A DNA stretch of 6,526 nt, from the NCBI GenBank assembly GCA_003158755.1, contig PMLF01000147.1:1-6526 (forward strand), written 5' to 3'. A program made the translations under genes and the position numbers. A model generated the notes under the pieces. That model had not been told where the DNA came from. It saw only the letters and a program-made list of their open reading frames with translations, and did not search any database. This DNA comes from Elusimicrobiota bacterium. GTDB taxonomy: Bacteria; Elusimicrobiota; Elusimicrobia; FEN-1173. This document shows positions 1-4,248 of the stretch, in pieces (the first letter of the stretch is position 1; every line of letters begins with the position of its first letter).

Positions 1-24
1 CAGCCTGTTCGGGTCAATCTTCAT
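1..24 (-). CDS. Start of a possible third small gene of the leftward operon (partial)
   Basis: Only eight codons are visible (MKIDPNRL), open to the left window edge, so no function can be given. The start is supported by position and by a ribosome binding site: GGGGAG lies about nine bases upstream of the ATG. The preceding gene ends at 61, leaving a 36-base gap on the same strand, so it would be the third gene of the leftward unit driven from 603-631. The binding site falls inside a short CCCC/GGGG hairpin (36-45), which could limit translation. This could also be a chance ATG; the sequence left of the window would decide. Confidence 0.35.
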
Positions 25-35
25 TGGTCATTTCT

Positions 36-51
36 CCCCGTGGGGTTTTTT
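36..51 (+). terminator. Short GC hairpin with T-run, possible weak terminator
   Basis: CCCC-GT-GGGG followed by six T residues, read on the plus strand. The stem is only three to four pairs, so it would be a weak intrinsic terminator for a gene entering from the left, if such a gene exists. On the minus strand the same hairpin overlaps the ribosome binding site of the ORF starting at 24, which is an alternative explanation. Confidence 0.3.
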
Positions 52-60
52 GACTGCTTC

Positions 61-315
61 CTACTCTCTCGACGCGCTGTCTCCTCCGAAGATCACCTGC
101 TTTAAGTGGCTGACGTGGGTTTTCAGCTTCCGCACGTTGCATACGGCGTCGCCGTTCTTGAACCGCTGCGCCAGGTCGTCCACGCCGTCCCCGGTCAACC
201 GGAAGATGTATTCCCTCTTTCCGTCGGGCTTGCGCCGGACCTGAAACCCGGCCAACCATCCGCCCTCCGCCAGCACATACGCGCCTTGCCAAAGGTCCTT
301 CGTCTCAATCACCAT
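61..315 (-). CDS. Small DUF5659-like protein
   Basis: An 84-aa soluble protein. It opens with an E-T-K-D-L motif (residues 4-8) followed by a short helix. Next come a strand pair around W20-V26 and Y36-L40, a D-G-V-D-D-L-A helix, and a C-terminal helix with K and H residues ending in L-K-Q-V-I-F. This order resembles the DUF5659 family of about 80 residues, which has no known biochemical role. The match is from memory of the family pattern, not a search. The start is secure: GGAGGA lies five bases before the ATG, and the gene overlaps the end of its upstream neighbour by 11 bases, which implies a shared message and coupled translation. It is expressed from the leftward promoter at 603-631. 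Confidence 0.75.
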   Translation of the reverse strand: MVIETKDLWQGAYVLAEGGWLAGFQVRRKPDGKREYIFRLTGDGVDDLAQRFKNGDAVCNVRKLKTHVSHLKQVIFGGDSASRE

Positions 316-499
316 CGGGGTCCTCCATGCGCCGTCTCTCCGCGCCGTGCAGCGCCGCCGTCGCTTTCAAAATCCATTCCGCCAAACCGCCCGCCCCGCC
401 CGCCGTCACGATGACAAGTTCTTGCTTGCCGTCGTCCCGCGTCAGGATGTGGACGCTCTCCACCGCGCAGGACCCTTTCCAAACCCGTTCCATCTCCAT
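305..499 (-). CDS. Small hypothetical protein, first gene of leftward operon
   Basis: A 64-aa protein that I do not recognise. It has an N-terminal beta segment (A-V-E-S-V-H-I-L-T), a D-D-G-K turn, a second strand (E-L-V-I-V-T-A), and a helix from L-A-E-W to L-H-G; there is no signal or membrane segment. The frame is open back to a GTG at 532, but AAAAGGAGGG lies inside that longer version just before two ATGs at 499 and 493. Spacing from GGAGG is 4 bases to the first and 10 to the second, so the protein is 64 or 62 aa. Its last codons overlap the next gene by 11 bases. The overlap with a DUF5659-like gene and the divergent repressor suggest an early gene of a mobile element. Confidence 0.65.
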   Translation of the reverse strand: MEMERVWKGSCAVESVHILTRDDGKQELVIVTAGGAGGLAEWILKATAALHGAERRRMEDPDGD

Positions 500-602
500 C
501 CGCCCTCCTTTTCCCGGCCGGGGGTCGATCACGGCGATAGGGTGTCAAGAACTTTTTCGACTTCTTAAGCCCGGTTTCTATCTCCCCCTCTCCGGCCTTC
601 TT

Positions 603-631
603 GTTATACTAACTGGTATATCAATTGTCAA
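603..631 (-). promoter_or_regulatory. Near-consensus sigma70 promoter for the leftward operon
   Basis: On the minus strand TTGACA (626-631, perfect) and TATAAC (603-608, five of six matches) are separated by exactly 17 bases. Transcription should begin near 595, giving a leader of about 95 bases before the first gene. The core boxes overlap the TATAC/GTATA repeats described separately, as expected for a promoter shut off by the divergent XRE repressor. Confidence 0.75.
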
Positions 632-642
632 AGCCTTATACC
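605..642. promoter_or_regulatory. Probable XRE operator: TATAC half-sites
   Basis: TATAC (605-609) and GTATA (616-620) form a perfect inverted repeat with a six-base spacer. A third half-site, TATAC (637-641), lies 32 bases after the first, about three helical turns, and pairs with the middle site as GGTATA/TATACC. The sites cover both the -10 box and the -35 flank of the leftward promoter. They precede the XRE gene by 55-90 bases, so they could give autorepression as well. A weak extended -10 (TGGTATATC, 614-622) for the rightward direction overlaps the middle site, but it has no convincing -35 box. Confidence 0.55.
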
Positions 643-696
643 AGGAGCTTTTTGTTCTCGTGCGATAATATGGGAAAAGAAACACGGGGACTCATC

Positions 697-1050
697 ATGC
701 CGCGACCAGCAAAGACCAGAAGGGCTTTCGCCGAAAGGTTTATCCGCATCCGAAAAGCGAAAGGCATCACGCAGACGGAACTCGCCAAACTGGCGGGCGT
801 CTCCCAACGCGTCGTTGCCCTTTACGAAACCACCATCACGCATCCCAGCGCCGATATCGTCCTCCGCTTGGCCAGGGCCTTGGATTTGTCCGTGGATCAA
901 CTGCTTGGCCGTCGTCCCATCAAGATCAAGGCGGAAATCAGCAGGAACACCCTCAAGAAGGCCAAGATGATGGAAGAACTTCCGCCGGATGCGCAGAAAT
1001 CGGTCATGAATATGATCGACACTCTCCACACGGCCACTCGCAAGACCTGA
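697..1050 (+). CDS. XRE/Cro-family transcriptional regulator
   Basis: A 117-aa DNA-binding protein, typical length for a compact repressor. The helix-turn-helix domain (HTH_3 type) spans about residues 11-70. Helix 1 is around R14-K22, the G-I-T-Q-T-E-L-A turn and helix 2 are at 23-33, and the recognition helix V-S-Q-R-V-V-A-L-Y-E is at 35-44. A P-S-A-D-I-V-L-R-L-A-R-A-L segment and D-Q-L-L-G close the domain. The charged C-terminal tail (72-117) contains E-L-P-P-D-A-Q-K, a linker-helix pattern often seen in XRE repressors and likely used for dimerisation. The ATG at 697 has GGGGA six bases upstream; earlier starts at 625 and 670 lack a well-placed site. It is divergent from the small leftward genes and 30 bases ahead of the next gene. 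Confidence 0.92.
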   Translation: MPRPAKTRRAFAERFIRIRKAKGITQTELAKLAGVSQRVVALYETTITHPSADIVLRLARALDLSVDQLLGRRPIKIKAEISRNTLKKAKMMEELPPDAQKSVMNMIDTLHTATRKT

Positions 1051-1080
1051 TGGTTTCGGGATTCAAAAGGAGGCGCTTTA

Positions 1081-1419
1081 ATGGACGATGAAATCTCTTT
1101 TCGCGATTCGAATGATGGGGCATACACAACAGAGGAAACCCGCAAAGGACCCCCTCTTTCCTACATTTCCGAAAAACTCGGACATGGCCTGCAATTCACG
1201 CATGCCCTGATTACAACTGTCCCCGGTCTTAAAGATGATTGGGCCATCATGGATGCTCGACACGCCTTCCACTATCAACTGGTCGCCTTCCTGGCCCTTC
1301 ATAACATGCTCGCCTATGCCAATGAAAAATCGGCCAAAGACCGTCTGCTTTCTTTGTCTACGGACCAGTTCAAAAAGTGGCTCCAGGATGTTGAATCGAA
1401 GGGGTCGGTGACCGGATAA
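1081..1419 (+). CDS. Hypothetical protein in operon with the XRE regulator
   Basis: A 112-aa soluble protein of no family I recognise. The first ~25 residues are acidic, polar and probably disordered. The remainder looks helical, with a conserved-looking stretch rich in aromatics and histidines (L-G-H-G-L-Q-F-T-H-A-L, then D-A-R-H-A-F-H-Y-Q-L) and a C-terminal amphipathic helix. There are no cysteines, signal peptide or membrane segment. The start has an ideal ribosome site, AAAGGAGG, seven bases before the ATG. It begins 30 bases after the XRE stop and the terminator at 1447 follows directly, so the two form a two-gene operon. It might be a co-regulator, an anti-repressor or a toxin partner of the XRE protein; nothing in the sequence chooses between these. 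Confidence 0.8.
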   Translation: MDDEISFRDSNDGAYTTEETRKGPPLSYISEKLGHGLQFTHALITTVPGLKDDWAIMDARHAFHYQLVAFLALHNMLAYANEKSAKDRLLSLSTDQFKKWLQDVESKGSVTG

Positions 1420-1446
1420 ACGGCCTTCCCTTTCACCCGCAAAAAT

Positions 1447-1479
1447 AAAACCACCGCCTTTCTCGACGGTGGTTTTTTT
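1447..1479 (+). terminator. Strong intrinsic terminator of the XRE operon, probably bidirectional
   Basis: A perfect 10-base stem (AAAACCACCG, 1447-1456; CGGTGGTTTT, 1467-1476) encloses a ten-base loop, with a run of seven T ending at 1479. Upstream A-rich sequence (AAAAATAAAA) gives a T-tract on the opposite strand, so it can also stop leftward transcription. It begins 28 bases after the stop of the 112-aa gene. Confidence 0.92.
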
Positions 1480-1509
1480 AATTGGCGACTTTTTCCACTT
1501 CGCCGCTCT

Positions 1510-1549
1510 CCCCCTCCCTGCACGGGAGGGGGCCGGGGGGCGGGTGGGG
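1510..1549. repeat. Poly-C/poly-G intergenic palindrome with G-quadruplex motif
   Basis: CCCCCTCCC (1510-1518) and GGGAGGGGG (1524-1532) form a perfect nine-base stem with a five-base loop. The right arm runs into further G-runs (1528-1549: runs of 5, 6, 3 and 4 G with loops of 2, 1 and 1), which fits the G3+N1-7 quadruplex rule. Palindromes of this appearance are common multicopy intergenic elements in GC-rich bacteria; copy number in this genome cannot be seen here. Confidence 0.6.
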
Positions 1550-1558
1550 TTAAGCGGG

Positions 1559-1599
1559 CGCCACACTCCGCGCCTGGTTCAGCGGCGCGGCGTGTGGCG
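1559..1599. repeat. Long inverted repeat (16-base arms)
   Basis: Arms 1559-1574 (CGCCACACTCCGCGCC) and 1584-1599 are complementary except for one mismatch, with a nine-base loop. On the plus strand the stem is followed by GGGGCTTTTC, so a terminator role is possible, but no gene ends just upstream on this strand. Confidence 0.65.
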
Positions 1600-1640
1600 G
1601 GGCTTTTCACATGGTCGGGGGTTTTTCCTTTTCGGGTCTT

Positions 1641-1676
1641 CCGCCCCTTTGGGGCGGATGGCCGCCTCTGGCGGCC
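1641..1676. repeat. Twin perfect seven-base hairpins with three-base loops
   Basis: CCGCCCC-TTT-GGGGCGG (1641-1657) and GGCCGCC-TCT-GGCGGCC (1660-1676) stand three bases apart. Two perfect stems of equal length and loop size side by side are unlikely by chance even at this GC content. A similar pair (1926-1944 and 1948-1961) occurs about 290 bases further on. Confidence 0.65.
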
Positions 1677-1706
1677 GGGTGGGGAAAGGGTACCGGGGAA
1701 GGGGGG
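1677..1706 (+). other. G-quadruplex-type G-run cluster
   Basis: Runs of 3, 4, 3, 4 and 6 G are separated by T, AAA, TACC and AA. Five runs satisfy the G3+N1-7 pattern with a spare tract. No gene or promoter abuts it, so any role is unknown. Confidence 0.5.
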
Positions 1707-1729
1707 CCCCCAGCCGTGCAGCCCCCCTG

Positions 1730-1772
1730 CCCCCCGCGCGCGGCTGATTTTGCCGCGCGGTGTTGCGGGGGG
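1730..1772. repeat. Bulged 15-pair inverted repeat
   Basis: An inner stem GCGCGGC (1738-1744) / GCCGCGC (1752-1758) with loop TGATTTT is stacked on an outer stem CCCCCCGC (1730-1737) / GCGGGGGG (1765-1772). A six-base bulge (1759-1764) sits on one side. All fifteen pairs are perfect Watson-Crick. Confidence 0.6.
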
Positions 1773-2064
1773 AAGGGGGGCGCTTTAAGCACGGCGGCAT
1801 CCGGCAGCGCGGCCCTCTGGGCTGCGCAATGGGCCGGGGCCTTGGGGCGGCGCGACGGCGCGGCTCCTTGGCCGCGACGGGGACGGCACGACCGGGAGCC
1901 TTTGACATGGGAAGACGTTCACCACCCCGCCCACCTGGGGCGGGCCGACCGCCGGGGCGGTTTTCCCCGGCGGCGGGTGGGGAGGATGACTTGGAGCAAT
2001 ACCCACCGGGGTATTACGGGTTTAACATCGACGGAAAACGGAACCGCTGCGCGGGTTTGCCCAA

Positions 2065-2117
2065 CGGGGCGCGGCTTTGGGGAACGTGGGGCCCCGAAGA
2101 CGCGCCCCGCTTCTTTT
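2065..2117 (+). terminator. Strong hairpin with T-rich tail, terminator-like, no gene upstream
   Basis: The outer stem CGGGGCGCG (2065-2073) / CGCGCCCCG (2101-2109) has nine perfect pairs. After one G·A mismatch, the inner stem CTTTGGGG (2075-2082) / CCCCGAAG (2092-2099) adds eight pairs with one G·U wobble as RNA. The tail CTTCTTTT follows at once. That is the anatomy of an intrinsic terminator for rightward transcription, yet no coding gene ends nearby. It may end an unannotated RNA or be a relic. Confidence 0.45.
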
Positions 2118-2174
2118 GACTTGGCTTTGGATGTGGTTGGCGCGCGTGCATTTCAAGTCCGCGGTTCCACCCCA

Positions 2175-2202
2175 ATGGCCCGTTGCATTTGTGCCGGGCC
2201 AT
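2175..2202. repeat. Perfect eight-base inverted repeat
   Basis: ATGGCCCG (2175-2182) and CGGGCCAT (2195-2202) flank a 12-base loop. It is one more member of the hairpin chain in the GC-rich segment; no function is visible. Confidence 0.5.
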
Positions 2203-2609
2203 CCTCGGGGCGCGCCCGCGGAGGCGGTCCCGGGGGAGCGCTAGCGGAGGAGGGGCCGCCGGAGCGTGGGGTGGGCTGAGGTGCGCCGCCGGACGGCCGC
2301 GCATGCTTTCCGTGCGGCCGCCCGCCGACGCGCCGACCTCGGGCGCGGTGTGGAGCGCCGCCACCACCGGAAAATTGTTTTTTAGGCGCAGCTGGGGAAC
2401 TTCACCGCGCGGGGAAGCCGGCCGCCGCAGGCGGTGGACGGCCGCCGTGTGGCCGGCCAGCGGCGACAGCCGCCCGGCGTTCGTTCCAACTCCCGAACCG
2501 GAACGTTCGTCCGGGCTGTCATCCCTGGCGCGCGGTGGAATCGTTCCCGTCCTTCACATCGGCGGCGGTGTTGTCCGCATCGATCTCCGTCCCGGCGTCC
2601 ACCATCGCT

Positions 2610-2690
2610 GATCGTTCGCGGCGCGGCTTCCATCCCATCCGCGCGGGGAGGATCTCCACCCGGCCGATGTTGTTATCGGTCCCGGCCATC
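2610..2690. repeat. Diverged direct repeat, copy A
   Basis: About 80 bases that align with 3658-3741 at roughly three quarters identity by eye. Shared exact blocks include GTTCGCGGCGC, CTTCCATC, CCGCGCGG, GGATCTCC and ATCGGTCCCGGC in the same order, with small gaps of one to two bases. The reading frames are not conserved: one frame of copy B has a stop codon. The shared sequence is therefore a non-coding repeat and not a duplicated gene. It lies 20 bases from terminator copy A. Confidence 0.7.
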
Positions 2691-2709
2691 CATCGCCAAC
2701 TATTACCTG

Positions 2710-2746
2710 AAAATGGCGCGGCCGCCGGAATATTCTCCCAGCGGCC
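2710..2746 (-). terminator. Terminator of the 231-aa gene (module copy A)
   Basis: On the minus strand GGCCGCTGG and CCGGCGGCC form a nine-pair stem with one U·G wobble around a nine-base loop. A T-run (2710-2713) follows after GCGCCA. It lies 54 bases past the stop of the 231-aa gene. It is clearly related to the terminator at 4015-4056. One arm base differs between the copies but the pair is kept as a wobble, so the structure has been maintained. Confidence 0.65.
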
Positions 2747-2799
2747 ACATCATCATTCGTTGTTGGAATTGCGCCCAGTTATTCGGCAACGCCCCCCAT

Positions 2800-3495
2800 T
2801 CATCCCTGGGTAATATCTTTCAAGACGAGGTGTTGGCTCATCTCCGCATCCCCATCCTCCCATTTGCCGTCCCAAGAAATCTTAAATCTATGAATCCTCG
2901 AATCTGCCTCATTGGATCGGGCCTGAAGTGAAACAACCATAATGACCGCACCCCGCCTCTGGCTTTCTAAATTATTCGGCTTAACCAGAGGATAAATATC
3001 CAACCATTTGTTTTCCACGACACCACACAGGTCACAATCTGTCGCAGGACCAATCGTCCGGGTGGGAGGGAATATTTCCTGGTTCCTCCATCGAATGGGG
3101 ATGTCTCCAGACCACTTTATTTGCAGTTCACCGTCGGGACCTGGCTCCTCAATTCTGGTCAAGAACACCTGAACATTCGTTGCTGGCGGCCATCGGTTCA
3201 GGCTGGATACTTGCACGTGGTAATACCGTCCCACCGCTTCGCGGGAACCCTGTTTGCCATCAGCCTCTGTCCAAAAAAGCATCACCTTCGTTCTCTCGCC
3301 CTTAGGGTTACGCAACTTAAGAGCTAGCTTTGGACGAAACCACAAGCTTTTGATCCAGTCTCCAAAAAGGGCAACGAGCACCGCGCAAAAGGTACCGACT
3401 GCAACAGCGATGTTGACCCACCAATTCCACCAAAACTGCCCATGGTTGCTCAATTCAACGGCGTTCAGCCCCACAACCGTCCCGGTGCTCAACAT
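2800..3495 (-). CDS. Membrane-anchored protein of unknown function
   Basis: A 231-aa protein with one transmembrane helix at about residues 25-45 (W-W-V-N-I-A-V-A-V to A-L-F-G-D), preceded by a tryptophan-rich edge (W22, W23, W25, W26). The 185-residue C-terminal part follows a positive F-R-P-K. By the positive-inside rule this part is probably cytosolic. It looks beta-rich, with R-Y-Y-H-V-Q-V, N-R-W-P-P-A-T-N-V-Q-V-F-L-T and N-K-W-L-D-I-Y-P segments. The layout 'helix, G-D-W-I, R-P-K-L, then Y-H-L/V-x-V ... A-T-N-V' recalls a widespread hypothetical family with no assigned function; that is recollection, not a search. Longer in-frame starts reach 3609, but GGGGAGG seven bases before the ATG at 3495 fixes the start. 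It is monocistronic, between two copies of a repeat module. Confidence 0.8.
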   Translation of the reverse strand: MLSTGTVVGLNAVELSNHGQFWWNWWVNIAVAVGTFCAVLVALFGDWIKSLWFRPKLALKLRNPKGERTKVMLFWTEADGKQGSREAVGRYYHVQVSSLNRWPPATNVQVFLTRIEEPGPDGELQIKWSGDIPIRWRNQEIFPPTRTIGPATDCDLCGVVENKWLDIYPLVKPNNLESQRRGAVIMVVSLQARSNEADSRIHRFKISWDGKWEDGDAEMSQHLVLKDITQG

Positions 3496-3502
3496 GCCTA
3501 TT

Positions 3503-3509
3503 CCTCCCC
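3503..3509 (-). promoter_or_regulatory. Ribosome binding site deciding the start at 3495
   Basis: GGGGAGG on the minus strand, seven bases from the ATG at 3495. The 38 extra codons of the longer open frame (to 3609) are rich in R, H, K and D and have no comparable site, so they are leader sequence. Confidence 0.8.
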
Positions 3510-3544
3510 TTCGCTCATGATCCTTCCCGTCAGAAAGTTTACCC

Positions 3545-3573
3545 CTTATCGCATCACTCTGGATGATTTTGAA
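3545..3573 (-). promoter_or_regulatory. Possible weak promoter of the 231-aa gene
   Basis: TTCAAA (3568-3573) and GATAAG (3545-3550), each matching four of six consensus bases, are 17 bases apart. They are about 50 bases upstream of the start codon. It is the best candidate seen between repeat copy B and the gene, but weak. Confidence 0.3.
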
Positions 3574-3653
3574 TCGGTGCGTGCTGCGCCTGCCCACGGG
3601 ACGCGCCACTGTCTCACTGTGTCACTGGATAGCATTCATAAGATCGTGGCCAT

Positions 3654-3741
3654 TGTTGATCCCGTTCGCGGCGCTTCTTCCATCTCACCCGCGCGGCGGA
3701 TCTCCCCCCCTGACCGTCGTCATCGGTCCCGGCATTCCGCT
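3654..3741. repeat. Diverged direct repeat, copy B
   Basis: The counterpart of 2610-2690, about 1,050 bases away in the same orientation, just upstream of the 231-aa gene. The shared blocks are listed under copy A. In copy A the repeat is followed after 20 bases by the terminator; here about 270 bases intervene before the related terminator. Confidence 0.7.
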
Positions 3742-4014
3742 GCCGGTGCGGCGTCCCGGTCCCTTCATCCCCGGCCATCGTCGCGGCGGGAACCGTCGTC
3801 CGGCGGCGTCCAGGCCATCCCGGCCGCCAGGGCCGCGACCTTCGGAGCGGTCCGCCGTCAGGCGCTGGCGGCGTCGGCGATCCGCCGTCCTGGTCGTCTT
3901 CCAACTCGGCGCGCGCGTTCGTCGTTCTTCTCTCGTTGCTGTCTTCTCCGCGTCAGGAATCCATTTACATAATGTGAAGGTCGCAGGTTCAATTGACAGC
4001 CCATTACCCGTCGG
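3742..4014. other. Extra DNA splitting module copy B
   Basis: This stretch has no equivalent in copy A, where the two repeat parts are only 20 bases apart. It is mostly CG-rich with a CGTCGT-like texture and holds no convincing gene on either strand. Its right end is AT-richer and carries a tRNA-like fragment (3976-3994). The closing bases (ATTACCCG before an A-run) again resemble copy A (ATTACCTG before an A-run), so the extra DNA ends near 4000. Either it inserted in B or it was deleted from A. Confidence 0.5.
3976..3994 (+). other. tRNA 3'-half-like fragment (variable loop and T-arm start)
   Basis: GAAGGTCGCAGGTTCAATT matches the usual variable-loop and T-arm sequence of many bacterial tRNAs (GGTTCAA core). 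The 3' side of the T-stem and the acceptor stem do not follow, and no D-arm or acceptor partner is seen upstream, so this is not a working tRNA. It may be an eroded attachment site left by an integrating element, or chance. Confidence 0.35.
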
Positions 4015-4056
4015 AAAAAGAGCGCGGCCGCTGGAAGAGTCCCCCCAGCGGCCGCG
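4015..4056 (-). terminator. Terminator of the RHS operon (module copy B)
   Basis: Arms 4023-4034 and 4045-4056 are perfectly complementary over 12 bases around a ten-base loop. On the minus strand the stem is followed by TC and a run of five T (4015-4019). It begins 22 bases past the stop of the 56-aa ORF and ends the RHS - membrane protein - small ORF message. The plus-strand direction has no T-run. Confidence 0.85.
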
Positions 4057-4077
4057 TCGTCATACCTCATCGGAAAG

Positions 4078-4248
4078 TTAATCAGTTAGAAAGCATTGTC
4101 GCCTATTGTTGACCAATGTGGGCCAATGAGGGGTATTGTGGGTTATTGTGTGGTAAAAAAATCGTTTTTTTAAAAGGGATAAAAACCATCCTATCCCGGT
4201 AGCAATCGTCATTAAATCTGCAAAAGCATTCAAATCAGGAATGTTCAT
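4078..4248 (-). CDS. Small single-helix protein coupled to the upstream membrane gene
   Basis: A 56-aa ORF whose ATG overlaps the stop of the 132-aa gene as ATGA, the usual sign of translational coupling. Residues 12-26 (L-M-T-I-A-T-G-I-G-W-F-L-S-L-L) form a short membrane helix followed by K-K-R. The tail is polar and is encoded by a 10-base tandem repeat (4091-4150). That period is not a multiple of three, so it gives no protein repeat and the tail may not be conserved. It is the last gene before the operon terminator. It may be an accessory immunity peptide or a fortuitous frame; the overlap and terminator placement favour real translation, the repeat-derived tail argues against. Confidence 0.45.
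   Translation of the reverse strand: MNIPDLNAFADLMTIATGIGWFLSLLKKRFFYHTITHNTPHWPTLVNNRRQCFLTD
4091..4150. repeat. Six-unit tandem repeat with 10-base period
   Basis: Units begin at 4091, 4101, 4111, 4121, 4131 and 4141 and follow the pattern GGNNATTGTG. Units five and six (GGGTATTGTG, GGTTATTGTG) are nearly identical; units three and four have the variant CCAATGNG. The exact 10-base phasing places each ATTG/AATG core on the same helix face. Confidence 0.65.

Larger units (their letters stand above)
1480..2609. other. GC-rich hairpin-dense segment without a believable gene
   Basis: About 1.1 kb in which every open frame is rich in R, G, P and A with no domain pattern, and none has a ribosome site plus a sensible protein. 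Hand counts give 49/60 G+C at 1681-1740 and 50/60 at 1921-1980. The segment is a chain of perfect or near-perfect hairpins (1510-1532, 1559-1599, 1641-1657, 1660-1676, 1730-1772, 1859-1876, 1926-1944, 2065-2109, 2175-2202, 2294-2320) with G-run clusters between them. It may be degenerate repeat elements, a structured RNA or remnants of a dead element. I saw no near-consensus promoter: a TTGACA at 1902-1907 has no matching -10 box. Confidence 0.6.

Noticed and set aside
500..532. GTG at 532 as start of the first leftward gene
   Set aside because: The ribosome binding sequence AAAAGGAGGG lies inside this extension, directly before ATGs at 499 and 493.
697..1419. Classic HigBA or other known toxin-antitoxin pair
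   Set aside because: The XRE protein fits an antitoxin in size, but its partner shows no RelE-, HigB- or PIN-like features and follows the regulator with a 30-base gap; the evidence is insufficient.
1594..2611. Long overlapping open frames in the GC-rich segment, such as 1611-2279 and 2183-2611 (+)
   Set aside because: High GC removes stop codons by chance; the translations are R/G/P/A-rich without domains, several frames are open at once on both strands, and they run through perfect hairpins.
3496..3609. N-terminal extension of the 231-aa protein to 3609
   Set aside because: There is no ribosome site at the far start, the composition is leader-like, and a very good site lies before the ATG at 3495.
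3920..4010. A complete tRNA gene around the GGTTCAA motif
   Set aside because: No D-arm, acceptor pairing or matching T-stem 3' side could be found; only the variable-loop/T-loop piece is present.
3442..4081. Open frames at 3442-3972 and 3563-4081 (+), and 3614-3904 (-)
   Set aside because: They cross the non-coding repeat and the start region of the 231-aa gene; the translations are arginine- and serine-rich with no recognisable pattern.
4091..4150. CRISPR array or transposon end repeats
   Set aside because: Units are 10 bases with no spacers between them, and no flanking inverted repeats or transposase are present.
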